A stretch of DNA of 64,000 bases from Neoroseomonas eburnea (GTDB taxonomy: Bacteria > Pseudomonadota > Alphaproteobacteria > Acetobacterales > Acetobacteraceae). The DNA lies in the NCBI RefSeq assembly GCF_018129005.1, contig NZ_JAAEDL010000003.1, positions 186,001 through 250,000 of the forward strand. The letters run 5' to 3'. A program made the position numbers and the translations under genes. Below the pieces are notes generated by a model. The model was not told the origin of the DNA. It searched no databases and saw only the letters and a list, made by a program, of their open reading frames with translations. Every line of letters starts with the position of its first letter. Position 1 is the stretch's first letter. This document shows, one piece after another, positions 34,269-45,870 of this stretch.

Positions 34269-35015
34269 TCATCCGGCCCTGCCACGCGAGACGCTTGCAC
34301 GCGATGTTGGGGATGCCGTGCCGCCCGCGCTGCGGTCACGAGGCGGGCTTTCCTTGGCATCCGCGATGCACTGGCGAAGCGTGTCCATTTGCAGGTCGTC
34401 GAGGCGATGGAGCATCCGATGGCAGTTCGAGCAGACGGCCATGAGATCGCTGGGCTTCACTTTGCGGCCTGCGCCGGCCTTGGCCAGCGGCACGGCGTGA
34501 TGCGCCTCAATGAAGCCCTTGCCGATGTCCCCATACTGCGCGGCGAAGTCGAACCCGCACACAGTGCAGGACCAAGACCGAAGACTCTGCTTGAAAGCGC
34601 GGATCAGTGCCGGGCTGCGCTCTCGCATGACATGTTCGACGACGCGCGGTGTTCCTTCGAAGGCCTCGATGAAATCATCGAGGTCGGCAATCCCTGCGCC
34701 CCGAAGTGACTGCCGGGATGCTTTTTCAGTCGATATCGCAAGCCGCCGCAGCCCCCATACTCCACTTCCTTTTGGCTTCTTATTGTAAAAGATATCCTCT
34801 TTTTTTCCGTACGCCTCTGAATCGCTTGACCTATACTGTATAAATCCTTGCAATGTTTTTCTTGGAAATTTATATTTTATTTTTATCTGTGGGTATTTTG
34901 TCATCAGATTTTCCATTAAATCTTCTATTCTTATTTCTCCGCCAGCTAAATTCATTTCTTCTTTAATAATTTCAACTGTATAATGAAACTTTTTTGGATC
35001 TTTTTTTGCATTCAT
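34269..35015 (-). CDS. McrA-like HNH endonuclease with AT-rich N-terminal half
   Basis: 248 residues. The C-terminal half is an HNH domain: CTVCGFDFAAQYGDIGKG (first Zn-binding CxxC), IEAHHAVPL (catalytic His), CSNCHRMLHR (second CxxC and last H). This matches the McrA-type HNH of modification-dependent restriction enzymes. The first ~92 residues (FHYTVEIIKEEMNLAGGEIRIEDL ... GSGVWGLRRL) look like a winged-helix DNA-reading module. The encoding DNA changes sharply: 34861-34980 has only 31 G/C in 120 bases, against about 70% around it. AAGGA precedes ATG 35015. No methylase is adjacent. Signs of horizontal transfer are strong. Confidence 0.85.
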   Translation of the reverse strand: MNAKKDPKKFHYTVEIIKEEMNLAGGEIRIEDLMENLMTKYPQIKIKYKFPRKTLQGFIQYRSSDSEAYGKKEDIFYNKKPKGSGVWGLRRLAISTEKASRQSLRGAGIADLDDFIEAFEGTPRVVEHVMRERSPALIRAFKQSLRSWSCTVCGFDFAAQYGDIGKGFIEAHHAVPLAKAGAGRKVKPSDLMAVCSNCHRMLHRLDDLQMDTLRQCIADAKESPPRDRSAGGTASPTSRASVSRGRAG

Positions 35016-35178
35016 GCGGATTTTCCTTTCCATCGTCCCGAATGTGCACGTGCTGATTTTGCCACGATGTCCACGGGTTGCATTGCGGTGGTGACATTTG
35101 AACCAGGCCGGCACTCGGCGCATAGGCCCCCCCTGCCGGATCGGCCCCGGGGCGAGCAAAGGACCTCGGTGGAACTCC

Positions 35179-35586
35179 TCAGCGCACCTCCACCTGCCTG
35201 ACCCAATCCGGCAAATTGTAGAACATCGTCACCCGCGCGATCCGCCCGTCCCGGACCTCGTAGAAGGCCCCGGCCGGCAGTCGATACGTCTGGCCCTTGG
35301 CCTCGGGCAGGCCTTCGTCGGTCGCGAGGTATTCCCCCTCCACCACGAATTCCGCCGCCGCGCGGGTACCGCCAGGTTCGGCCATGACCACGATATCCGT
35401 GAGTCGTTCCCGGTAGCAGCGGTCCATCCGCGCCATGAAGGCGGCGAAGGCGTCGCGGCCCGTCTCCCGGCCGCCTTGGTTGATGTCGTGGGCGACATCC
35501 TCGGTCAGCAGGGTCAGCATCGCGGGCCGGTCGCCCCGGTTGAAGGCATCCAGATAGGAACGGATCAGGTCTGCGGCGGCGTTCAA
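35179..35586 (-). CDS. SnoaL-like / NTF2-fold isomerase-related protein
   Basis: 135 residues of the ketosteroid-isomerase-like (NTF2) fold: ADLIRSYLDAFNRGDRPAMLTLLTEDVAHDINQGGRETGRDAFAAFM, then a curved beta-sheet (RAAAEFVVEGEYLA, GAFYEVRDGRIARVTMFYNLPDWVRQV). This is the SnoaL polyketide-cyclase-like branch, with the typical H-D pair in the first half. The substrate is unknown. The start is TTG at 35586, supported by AAGGA seven bases upstream. It is divergent from glyQ across about 77 bases. Confidence 0.85.
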   Translation of the reverse strand: MNAAADLIRSYLDAFNRGDRPAMLTLLTEDVAHDINQGGRETGRDAFAAFMARMDRCYRERLTDIVVMAEPGGTRAAAEFVVEGEYLATDEGLPEAKGQTYRLPAGAFYEVRDGRIARVTMFYNLPDWVRQVEVR

Positions 35587-35596
35587 GGTGGTTTCC

Positions 35597-35624
35597 TTGC
35601 CGGGGAAAGGTCTGGCCCGTATAG
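35597..35624 (+). promoter_or_regulatory. Probable sigma70-type promoter of glyQS
   Basis: TTGCCG (35597-35602) and GTATAG (35619-35624) with a 16-base spacer. Transcription would begin near 35631, giving a 33-base leader before the glyQ ATG. The match is moderate and rests on sequence only. Confidence 0.45.
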
Positions 35625-35663
35625 GTGCAGCGCATCAAAGACCAACGCCAGCCTGGACCATCC

Positions 35664-36533
35664 ATGCCGCAGAAGCCCCCGAGCTTCCAGGACATCATCC
35701 TGCGCCTGCACCGTTTCTGGTCGGAGCAGGGCTGCGTGATCCTCCAGCCCTACGACATGGAAGTCGGCGCGGGCACCTTCCACCCGGCGACGACGCTGCG
35801 CGCGCTCGGGCCGAAGCCCTGGAAGGCGGCCTATGTGCAGCCTTCGCGCCGGCCGGCCGATGGCCGCTATGGTGAGAACCCGAACCGGCTGCAGCACTAC
35901 TACCAGTACCAGGTCATCCTGAAGCCGAGCCCGGCCGACCCGCAGGCGCTGCTGATCGAGTCCTACCGCGCCCTCGGCATCGACCCGGCGCTGCACGACA
36001 TCCGTTTCGTCGAGGACGACTGGGAAAGCCCGACGCTGGGCGCCTGGGGCCTGGGCTGGGAGGTCTGGTGCGACGGGATGGAGGTGACGCAGTTCACCTA
36101 TTTCCAGCAGGTCGGCGGCATCGCCTGCGAGAAGCCGAGCGCGGAGCTGACCTACGGCCTCGAACGCCTGGCGATGTACATCCAGGGCGTCGAGAACGTG
36201 TACGACCTCGACTTCAATGGCGACGGAGTGACCTACGGCGAGGTCTTCCTGCGCGCCGAGAAGGAATACTCCGCGCATAATTTCGAGCATGCCGACGTCG
36301 CCATGCTGTTCCGCCACTTCGAGGATGCGGAGAACGAATGCGCCGCGCTGCTGGAACGCGGCCTGGCGCTGCCGGCCTACGACCAGTGCATCAAGGCGTC
36401 GCACCGCTTCAATCTGCTCGATGCGCGCGGGGCGATCAGCGTGACGGAGCGCGCGGCCTATATCGGCCGCGTGCGCAACCTGGCGAAGGGCTGCTGCGAG
36501 GCCTGGCTCGCGGGGGAGACGGCCGGTGCCTGA
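35664..36533 (+). CDS. glyQ: Glycyl-tRNA synthetase alpha subunit
   Basis: 289 residues, the catalytic subunit of the bacterial alpha2-beta2 GlyRS. It opens [35 protein letters not shown] and continues with [35 protein letters not shown], both nearly invariant. Class II active-site elements are in [19 protein letters not shown] and [14 protein letters not shown]. It activates glycine and charges tRNA-Gly. The ATG at 35664 gives the family length. The stop overlaps the glyS GTG by eight bases, ensuring coupled translation. Confidence 0.97.
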   Translation: MPQKPPSFQDIILRLHRFWSEQGCVILQPYDMEVGAGTFHPATTLRALGPKPWKAAYVQPSRRPADGRYGENPNRLQHYYQYQVILKPSPADPQALLIESYRALGIDPALHDIRFVEDDWESPTLGAWGLGWEVWCDGMEVTQFTYFQQVGGIACEKPSAELTYGLERLAMYIQGVENVYDLDFNGDGVTYGEVFLRAEKEYSAHNFEHADVAMLFRHFEDAENECAALLERGLALPAYDQCIKASHRFNLLDARGAISVTERAAYIGRVRNLAKGCCEAWLAGETAGA

Positions 36534-38682
36534 ACTGCTGCTCGAACTCTTTTCGGAAGAGATCCCGGCGCGCATGCAGGCGCGCGCGGCGGAGGATCTC
36601 GGCCGCCTGTTCGCCGATCGTTGCGCCGCGCTGCTGGAAGCCCAGCCGAAGCTGTTCTTCGGCCCGCGCCGCATCGGCCTGACCGCCACGCTGCGCGTCG
36701 CCGTCACGACCGAGGGCAAGGAGGAACGTGGCCCGCGTATCGGCGCGCCCGACCAGGCGCTGGACGGTTTCCTGCGCAAGCACGGCGCGACGCGCGACGC
36801 GCTGAAGCAGGAAGGCCAGTTCTGGGTGCTGGCGAAGCCGGGCGAGACGATGGAGGCGCGCACCCTGGTCGCGGAAGCGGTGCCGGCCGTGATCCGTGCC
36901 TTCCCGTGGCCCAAGTCGATGCGCTGGGGCGGGTCGTCCTCCATGGTGTGGGTGCGGCCGCTGAAGCGCATCCTCTGCGTTCTCGACGGCGCCGTGGTGC
37001 CCTTCGACCTGCGCGCGGGCGAGGATGACGGGCATGGCCTGTCCAGCGCCGACCTGACCGAGGGCCACCGCATCATGGCGCCCGGCGGCTTCGCGGTGCG
37101 CGGCTTCGCCGAGTACGAGGCCGGGCTGCGGGAACGGCGCGTCGTGCTGGACGCGGCGGAGCGCGCTTCGCTGATCCGCGATGGCATCGCCGCTTTGGCC
37201 GGCGCCGAGGGCCTGACGGTGGTGCCGGATGACGGCCTGGTGGCCGAGGTCGCCGGCCTGGTCGAATGGCCGGTGCCGCTGCTCGGGCGCATCGACGACG
37301 CCTTCATGGACCTGCCGCCCGAGGTCATGCGCACGACGATGCGCGTGAACCAGCGCTATTTCGCGCTGCGGCGCGCGAACGGTTCCGCCGCGCCGCGCTT
37401 CGCGCTGGTGGCGAACATCGTGGCGCCGGATGGCGGTGCAGCCATTGTCGCAGGCAATGAGCGCGTGCTGCGCGCGCGGCTCGCGGATGCGCGGTTCTTC
37501 TGGGATCTCGACCGTAAGCAGACGCTGGAGAGCTTCCTGCCGAAGCTCGATTCCGTGGTGTTCCACGCCAAGCTCGGCACGCAGGGGCAGCGCGTCGCAC
37601 GGCTGGAGCGGCTGGCGCGGCTGATCGCCGAGAAGGTGGGCGCCGAGCCGGCGCTTGCCGCGCGCGCGGCGAAGCTGGCGAAGGCCGACCTCGCTTCCGG
37701 CATGGTCGGGGAATTCCCGGAACTGCAGGGCGTGATGGGGCGCTACTACGCGCTCGGCCAGGGCGAGGATCCGCGCGTCGCCGAGGCCATCGCCGCGCAT
37801 TACCGCCCGCTCGGGCCGGGGGATGAAGCGCCGTCCGAACCCGTCGCCATCGCCGTCGCGCTGGCGGACAAGCTCGACCAGCTCGCCGGGTTCTTCGCGG
37901 TGGGGGAGAAGCCGACCGGGTCGGGGGATCCCTTCGCGCTGCGGCGCGCGGCGCTGGGGGTGATCCGCATCGTGCGGGAGAATGGGCTGCGGCTGGGGCT
38001 GTTCGATATCTTCGAAGCCGCGCTGGATTCCGCCTTCCGCGATGCACACGCCGCAGAAGCCGCGGCTGCGCGAGCCCAGAGCGGCTCCTTCGCGATCGGC
38101 GCCCTTCGCGCGACCAGGCGGGTACAGGGCAGAGACCGTCCCGTCGATGTGGTGGCGCCTGAGATCCTCGACTTCCTCACCGACCGCCTCCGCGTCCAGC
38201 TCCGCGCCGAGGGCACCCGCCACGACGTCGTCACCGCCGTGCTCGGCGCCGCTCCCGACGACGACCTCAACCGCCTGCTCCGCCGTGCCGATGCCGTACG
38301 CGCCTTCGTCGAATCCGAGGCCGGCGCCAACCTCCTCGCCGCCCATCGCCGTGCCGCGAACATCCTGCGCATCGAGGAAAAGCGCGACGGCCACACCTAC
38401 GACACCGGCTATGAGCGCCACCTGCTCAAGGCGCATGAGGAAGAAGCCCTCGCCGTCACGCTGGAAGAGGCCGCCGCCCGCATCGAGCTCGACCTCTCGG
38501 CAGAGGATTTCGAGCGCGCGATGGAGGCCATGGCCACCCTCCGCGCGCCCGTTGACGCTTTCTTCGACAAGGTCATCGTCAACGATCCCGCGCCGGAACT
38601 CCGCCGCAATCGCCTGAAACTACTCGCCCGGCTCCGCGCCACGATGGACGCGGTGGCTGATTTCTCGAAGATCGAAGCCTGA
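36526..38682 (+). CDS. glyS: Glycyl-tRNA synthetase beta subunit
   Basis: 718 residues. The N terminus [23 protein letters not shown] is the conserved beta-subunit start. Further features are WPKSMRWG, the HD-domain-like region ([35 protein letters not shown]) and a C-terminal DALR anticodon-binding-like domain ([22 protein letters not shown]). It binds tRNA-Gly and completes the synthetase with GlyQ. The GTG at 36526 overlaps the end of glyQ. ppdK follows 13 bases downstream, as in many alphaproteobacteria. Confidence 0.97.
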   Translation: MPELLLELFSEEIPARMQARAAEDLGRLFADRCAALLEAQPKLFFGPRRIGLTATLRVAVTTEGKEERGPRIGAPDQALDGFLRKHGATRDALKQEGQFWVLAKPGETMEARTLVAEAVPAVIRAFPWPKSMRWGGSSSMVWVRPLKRILCVLDGAVVPFDLRAGEDDGHGLSSADLTEGHRIMAPGGFAVRGFAEYEAGLRERRVVLDAAERASLIRDGIAALAGAEGLTVVPDDGLVAEVAGLVEWPVPLLGRIDDAFMDLPPEVMRTTMRVNQRYFALRRANGSAAPRFALVANIVAPDGGAAIVAGNERVLRARLADARFFWDLDRKQTLESFLPKLDSVVFHAKLGTQGQRVARLERLARLIAEKVGAEPALAARAAKLAKADLASGMVGEFPELQGVMGRYYALGQGEDPRVAEAIAAHYRPLGPGDEAPSEPVAIAVALADKLDQLAGFFAVGEKPTGSGDPFALRRAALGVIRIVRENGLRLGLFDIFEAALDSAFRDAHAAEAAAARAQSGSFAIGALRATRRVQGRDRPVDVVAPEILDFLTDRLRVQLRAEGTRHDVVTAVLGAAPDDDLNRLLRRADAVRAFVESEAGANLLAAHRRAANILRIEEKRDGHTYDTGYERHLLKAHEEEALAVTLEEAAARIELDLSAEDFERAMEAMATLRAPVDAFFDKVIVNDPAPELRRNRLKLLARLRATMDAVADFSKIEA

Positions 38683-38695
38683 GGGGGAGCCCCCG

Positions 38696-41368
<2,673 letters not shown>

Positions 41369-41383
41369 GCAGGCGGGGGGGCG

Positions 41384-42421
41384 GTGCTTAAGCTCGATCG
41401 AAGCGCGCGGTTTCTCCATCCGGTCGCCAGGCGCACTCTCGGGGAGGCTGGCCTTCGGGAGCGCGCTGACCTTCAGGCGCTGATTCGGCGCTCTGCGAAG
41501 GAGGTTTTCGCCGAGATCGGCGAGGACCTGTTGATCATCGGAGAAGAGATTCGCCCCTCCGACATCGTTGCGGACAGGATTGACCTGCTCGCCATCGGGC
41601 CGGATGGCGCGAGCGTGATCCTCGAACTCAAGCGCGGCAGCCATCGCATGCACCTGCTACAGGCGGCGTCGTATGCGGGCATGGTGCAGCGATGGGCATC
41701 CGAGCGCTTCGCCGAAGAGTTTGCCACTACCCTTGGCCGGGCGCCGAGCGAAGCGCAGGCGATCATCGACGAATACCTCGAGGACGCGACGGGATCGCTG
41801 AACCGACGGCAACGCCTCGTCCTGGTGGCCGAGGGTTTCGATGCGGCCCTTCTGGCTGCTGCGGAATGGTTGCACGAGAAGCACCGCGTTGATCTCACAT
41901 GCGTTCGCGTGGAGGCCTTCGTCGACGGCGACGATGAGTACCTGGCATTCAACAGGGTCTATCCGCCGCCGCGAACCGAGCCCGCCGAGCGCCCCCGTTC
42001 CGAGAGCGGCCCCGGCGATTGGGACGAGGCGCTGACGAACATCCGTAACACCGCGCTCGCCGACTTCGTGCGCGAGGAGTTGCGACGGCCTGGCCGTACC
42101 TCCTCACCCGAACGGCGGAGCGTCCGCTTCTGGCGCGATGGCCGACGAATTTTCTGGATGGTGGTGAAGCCCGATTTCGCCACGGTGGGCCAGCACGGCC
42201 GATTCGATGGCGACGTCGAGTTCTGGCGCGAGCGTCTTTCGCTCCCGGGACGTATTCGCCCGAGGATTCATGATCGAGAAGTCGGCTTCCGACTGATCAC
42301 CGCGGAAGACTGCCAGCGTTTCCGAACCGCCTTCGAGACTGATCTTCGCGACGTCCAGTTCCGCTACGCAACCGAAGTTGCGGCACCGGAAGACGAAGGC
42401 CCCGAGCAGGAGATGAGTTGA
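41384..42421 (+). CDS. PD-(D/E)XK nuclease superfamily-like protein of unknown function
   Basis: 345 residues with no signal peptide. The first half contains RIDLLAIGPDGASVILELKRGSHR, where D, then E-L-K, reproduce the D-(x)n-ExK active-site pattern of NucS-like and related PD-(D/E)XK nucleases. LLQAASYAGMV follows, as in that superfamily. An acidic/proline linker (PRTEPAERPRSESGPGDWDEA) leads to a second domain of about 140 residues rich in R and W (RFWRDGRRIFWMVVKP) that I do not recognise. It starts with GTG 15 bases after ppdK and ends flush against the convergent next gene. It may be a repair or defence nuclease. Confidence 0.72.
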   Translation: MLKLDRSARFLHPVARRTLGEAGLRERADLQALIRRSAKEVFAEIGEDLLIIGEEIRPSDIVADRIDLLAIGPDGASVILELKRGSHRMHLLQAASYAGMVQRWASERFAEEFATTLGRAPSEAQAIIDEYLEDATGSLNRRQRLVLVAEGFDAALLAAAEWLHEKHRVDLTCVRVEAFVDGDDEYLAFNRVYPPPRTEPAERPRSESGPGDWDEALTNIRNTALADFVREELRRPGRTSSPERRSVRFWRDGRRIFWMVVKPDFATVGQHGRFDGDVEFWRERLSLPGRIRPRIHDREVGFRLITAEDCQRFRTAFETDLRDVQFRYATEVAAPEDEGPEQEMS

Positions 42422-43240
42422 TCACGCCGCTGGCCCTGCCCGCCGCGCCAACATCCGGTTCCCCGGCCGTTCGCTGACATAGGCCACGTCCGCGAAGCCG
42501 CGCAGGCGGTGTTCCACGCTCTCGAAGGCGGCCCGCTGGGCCGCGGTGAGCGGCGCATCCGGCGTCTGGGTGCGATGCGTCAGGTAGCGGGCCAGCGTCC
42601 CGGCCCCGCGCCGGTGGGCCGCGGCGACCATGGCGCCCTCGGTCAGGGTGATCGCCGTGCCGTCCAGTGCGGTGATGGTCGCGCCGGCGGAGGCCAGCGC
42701 CCCACCACGGTCGAGGATCGTCTCCTGCCGCGCCAGGAAGGCAGAGAAGGCAGCCTCCTGCGCGGCAGGGCTGGCGAGGAAGCCGGCCTCGTCGCTGACG
42801 CCGTGGCGCGCGGCCGCCTCGGTCCAGCCGCCCTCCGCGTCGACCCAGCCGATGTCGCGCAGCGCGACGGGGACGAACTGGTAGCGGCCGAGCGCGCCGG
42901 ACACCGGGTTGCGCAGGGCGTAGCCGTCCTGAACGTGTTCGGCACTGCGCTCCGCCTCGGCGATGCGCTGGCGGAAGGCGGCATTGGCCTGGGCCTCCCA
43001 GGGGCGCAAGGCGGCGGCCTGAGTCTGCCCGGCCGGAACGGCCCGTGCCACGGCGGGGATGGCCGCCGGCGTCACGCCGCGGGCGATTGCCGGCTGCGCA
43101 GCGACGCGCGCCGGGCCGGGCACCGCCGGGGGTGTCGCCCGCGCCAGGGCCTGCTTGAAGTCCCGGTGCTTCGGCGCGCGGCTGGGCGCGGCGACCTGGG
43201 CGGGCGGGCCGGCCTGGCGCGGGGCGGTCGGGCTGGTCAT
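42422..43240 (-). CDS. Lysozyme-fold-like protein with disordered N terminus (unknown)
   Basis: 272 residues. The first ~85 are alanine/proline-rich and low in complexity, with no signal peptide. The C-terminal part reads YALRNPVSGALGRYQFVPVALRDIGWVD, then GWTEAAARHGVSDEAGFLASPAAQEAAFSAFL. As I remember, GxxGxYQF...ALxDxG and the later PxxQExA spacing occur in muralytic enzymes linked to phage tails and type VI secretion. A catalytic glutamate is not obvious. Function is open: a non-classically exported muramidase or effector, or a cytosolic protein using the fold. It is convergent with the nuclease-like gene, with no bases between them. Confidence 0.6.
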   Translation of the reverse strand: MTSPTAPRQAGPPAQVAAPSRAPKHRDFKQALARATPPAVPGPARVAAQPAIARGVTPAAIPAVARAVPAGQTQAAALRPWEAQANAAFRQRIAEAERSAEHVQDGYALRNPVSGALGRYQFVPVALRDIGWVDAEGGWTEAAARHGVSDEAGFLASPAAQEAAFSAFLARQETILDRGGALASAGATITALDGTAITLTEGAMVAAAHRRGAGTLARYLTHRTQTPDAPLTAAQRAAFESVEHRLRGFADVAYVSERPGNRMLARRAGPAA

Positions 43241-43289
43241 GACCGGCACATTCTGCCGGCCAGAGGTCAATCCGGAATGAACGGCCGGC

Positions 43290-43562
43290 TCATACCAGCG
43301 GCCGCTATTCGCGACCGCTGGTATCCGCCTTTTCGTGCCCTCAGGCGCCGGGCGCAAACCTCCGGTTTGCTTGGCTTCGCCGGACTGCCGGCGGGCCGCA
43401 TTCGCGGCCTCGGCACGAGTCAATGACTCGTGCCGCTGGTATCCGCCTTTTCGTGCCCTCAGGCGCCGGGCGCAAACCTCCGGTTTGCTGGGCTTCGCCG
43501 GACCACCGGCGGGACGCATTCGCGGCCTCGGCACGAGTCAAGAACTCGTGTCGCTCGCATCA
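43290..43562 (+). repeat. Family C element, copy C3, partly duplicated in tandem (118-bp period)
   Basis: Starts with TCATACCAGCGG (43290-43301) and a hairpin. It then contains two head-to-tail units beginning CTGGTATCCGCCTTTTCGTG at 43318 and at 43436, a period of exactly 118 bases. It ends TCGCTCGCATCA at 43562. The terminal TCA is the stop codon (TGA, minus strand) of the methyltransferase-like gene. Confidence 0.87.
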
Positions 43563-44021
43563 CACCCAGCGGCGCACCCGGCGGCGATACGCCTCGTAGG
43601 CGCTGCCGAAGCGGGCCGCCAGATAGACTTCCTCCTTCGCCACCACCAGGCGGTCGAGCATGAGATGGCTGGCGACGACCGCCAGCCATCCCCAGAGATC
43701 CCCCCAGCGCAGCGCGAATCCCGCCGTCGCCACCAGGAAGCCGAGGTAGATCGGGTTGCGGCTGAAGCCGAACGGCCCGGCTTCGACGAAGGCGGCATCG
43801 GGCCTGTCGGGCCGCGGGTCGTTGCCCGCCCGGACCAGCGCCAGCACCGCCCAGCCGATCAGTGCCAGCGCCGCGAAGATGACCAGCGCGCCGAACTCCG
43901 GCAGCGGTGGGCCGAGCGGCACCGGCAGCACGCGCTGCATCCCCCAGGCGAGGGCCAGTGCGCCGGCGACCATGACCGGCGGCGGAACGCGCACGCCCGG
44001 GCCATGGTCGCGCGCGCTCAC
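43560..44021 (-). CDS. Isoprenylcysteine carboxyl methyltransferase-like membrane protein
   Basis: 153 residues with about four membrane helices. The C-terminal part carries the family pattern GPFGFSRNPIYLGFL followed by KEEVYLAARFGSAYEAYRRRVRRW, the SAM-binding signature of ICMT/PEMT-like small membrane methyltransferases. The acceptor is unknown; bacterial members may methylate lipids or other amphiphiles. The start is GTG at 44021, overlapping the stop of ygfZ (GTGA). The stop codon lies inside repeat C3. Confidence 0.85.
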   Translation of the reverse strand: MSARDHGPGVRVPPPVMVAGALALAWGMQRVLPVPLGPPLPEFGALVIFAALALIGWAVLALVRAGNDPRPDRPDAAFVEAGPFGFSRNPIYLGFLVATAGFALRWGDLWGWLAVVASHLMLDRLVVAKEEVYLAARFGSAYEAYRRRVRRWV

Positions 44022-44842
44022 GCCTCCTCGCGCGCCGGCAGGCGCATCCAGGCGGGGATGCGGGGGGTCAGCCTGGTCTCTCCGGCCCGGAAGGGACCGC
44101 GGTCCAGCGCCCCGATCCGCAGCAGCGCGAGGCCCAGGCCGTCGCGGCCGGAGCGCATCTCGCCCACCTCCGCGCCGGCCGGATCGGTCAGGGGAGTGCC
44201 GCGCGGGGGCAGCGGGCCCTCCACCGCCACCGGCACCAGCCGGCGCTTCACCAGGCCCCGGTAACGCGTTCGCGCGGTCAGCTCCTGGCCCATGTAGCAG
44301 CCCTTGGACCAGGAGACGCCGTGCAGCTCATCAAAGCCGGCTTCGAGCAGGACGGACTTCTCCGCCTCCATGTCCTTAGACCCGTCGGGCAGGCCGAGGG
44401 TGAGGCGGTGGCGGTCGTAGTCCTCCGGCGTGGCGTCGCCGGCCAGCGGGGCGGGGGCAAGGACCCGCCAGCCGGCATCGGGCAGCCGCGGATCGCGGGC
44501 AACGATGCCTTCGTCCGGCGCCTCGCCACCCCAGGCCGCATGGACGTGCCATTCTGCGGAGGCATCGCGCAGCGTCACCTTGGAGCGCAGGCGGAAGCGC
44601 GCGAGCCGCTGCGCCAGGCCGGGGATCTGCGCGCGCTCGGCGTCGATCAGCAGGACCTCGCCGGCCGGGACGACGAAGAAATCCGCCAGCCACTTGCCCT
44701 GCGGCGTCAGCAGCGCCGTCCAGACCGCCTCGCCGGGGCGGGCCGCGGATACGTCGTTGGACACGAGGCCCTGCAGGAAGGCGACCCGGTCCGGGCCCGC
44801 CACCTCCAGCACGCCCCGTTCGGGAAGGGTCGCCAGACTCAT
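44018..44842 (-). CDS. ygfZ: Folate-binding protein YgfZ
   Basis: 274 residues of the GcvT-like fold. The diagnostic motif KGCYMGQELTARTRYRG contains the conserved functional cysteine. The N terminus (ERGVLEVAGPDRVAFLQGLVSNDV) is also typical. YgfZ supports assembly or repair of certain iron-sulfur enzymes in a folate-dependent way. It overlaps the downstream methyltransferase-like gene by four bases and is divergent from the glycosyltransferase cluster. Confidence 0.93.
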   Translation of the reverse strand: MSLATLPERGVLEVAGPDRVAFLQGLVSNDVSAARPGEAVWTALLTPQGKWLADFFVVPAGEVLLIDAERAQIPGLAQRLARFRLRSKVTLRDASAEWHVHAAWGGEAPDEGIVARDPRLPDAGWRVLAPAPLAGDATPEDYDRHRLTLGLPDGSKDMEAEKSVLLEAGFDELHGVSWSKGCYMGQELTARTRYRGLVKRRLVPVAVEGPLPPRGTPLTDPAGAEVGEMRSGRDGLGLALLRIGALDRGPFRAGETRLTPRIPAWMRLPAREEA

Positions 44843-44915
44843 GCCATGACAGGTGTGCCGGACCGGGCCTCCGCGCAACCTCCCCCCCGGGTGCGGGGCG
44901 TGGTAAGCGCGGCGC

Positions 44916-45854
44916 GTGCGCATCCTGTTCATCACCTCGACCCGGATCGGCGACGCCGTGCTGTCCACCGGGCTGCTCGACCACCTGATGCGCGCCCATC
45001 CGGACGCCCGCTTCACCATCGCCGTCGGCCGCGTGGCGGAAGGCGTGTTCCGCCGCATGCCGGGGCTGGAGCGGATCATCCCGATCGAGAAGAAGCGCTT
45101 CGGCCTGCATTGGCTGGGCCTGTGGTCGCAGGTGGCGTTCCGGCGATGGGACCTTGTGGTGGACCTGCGAGGGTCCGCGATCGCCTGGCTGCTGCTGGCG
45201 AAGCGGCGCGCGGTGATGCGCGGCGGCCGGCGGCCGGGACACCGGCTGCTGCACATCGCGCAGACCCTGGGCGTGAGCCCGGCACCACGGCCGGTCGCCT
45301 GGTTCGGGGCAGAGGAAGCCGCTCGGGCCGAGGCGCTGCTGCCGTCCGGCGCGCCGGTGCTGGCGCTCGGGCCGACGGCGAACTGGGTGCGGAAGGTGTG
45401 GCCGGCGGACCGCTTCCTGCATCTCGCGCGGCTGCTGACCGGGCCGGGCGGGGCGCTGGAGGGCGCGCGCATCGTGGTGCTCGGCGGGCCGGGGGAGCAG
45501 GAACGCGCCATGGCCGCGCCGGTGCTGGCAGGACTGCCGGGCGCGGTGGATCTGGTTGGCGCGCTGGACCTGCCGGAGGCCGCGGCGGTGCTTGCCCGCT
45601 GCGCGCTGTTCGTGGGCAATGATTCGGGGCTGATGCACCTCTCCGCCGCCACGGGCACGCCGACGATCGGGCTGTTCGGGCCGACGCCGGCCTCGGAATA
45701 CGCGCCGGTCGGCGCGCGGGCGCTGGCGGTGCTGGCCAAGGGGCCGCCCGGCGCGGCGCCGATGGGGGCGCTGTCGGCGACGCGCGTCGCGGAACAGGCG
45801 GCGGCGCTGCTGGCGCGGCGGGATCCGGTGCCGGTGGGGGAGGTGGCGGCGTGA
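44916..45854 (+). CDS. Glycosyltransferase family 9 (heptosyltransferase-like)
   Basis: 312 residues of the GT-B heptosyltransferase fold: RILFITSTRIGDAVLSTGLLDHL at the start, DLVVDLRGS, and the C-terminal nucleotide-sugar site ALFVGNDSGLMHLSAATGTPTIGLFGPTPASEYAP. It probably adds a heptose or other sugar to the LPS core at the cytoplasmic face of the inner membrane. The GTG at 44916 is the start. It opens a four-gene rightward set with two further glycosyltransferases and asnB. A complete family A element separates it from the second gene. Confidence 0.9.
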   Translation: MRILFITSTRIGDAVLSTGLLDHLMRAHPDARFTIAVGRVAEGVFRRMPGLERIIPIEKKRFGLHWLGLWSQVAFRRWDLVVDLRGSAIAWLLLAKRRAVMRGGRRPGHRLLHIAQTLGVSPAPRPVAWFGAEEAARAEALLPSGAPVLALGPTANWVRKVWPADRFLHLARLLTGPGGALEGARIVVLGGPGEQERAMAAPVLAGLPGAVDLVGALDLPEAAAVLARCALFVGNDSGLMHLSAATGTPTIGLFGPTPASEYAPVGARALAVLAKGPPGAAPMGALSATRVAEQAAALLARRDPVPVGEVAA

Positions 45855-45870
45855 GGGCGATGGCCGCACC

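Noticed and set aside
43341..43541. Short frames inside family C copies that encode similar peptides (TRAEAANA...RRFAPGA type)
   Set aside because: Similarity of the peptides follows from the DNA repeat itself. There is no start signal, and the frame is not kept open in all copies.
43290..43562. Short repeats here considered as a CRISPR array
   Set aside because: There are only two units of 118 bp with no spacers, no cas genes nearby, and the same sequence occurs singly at three other loci.
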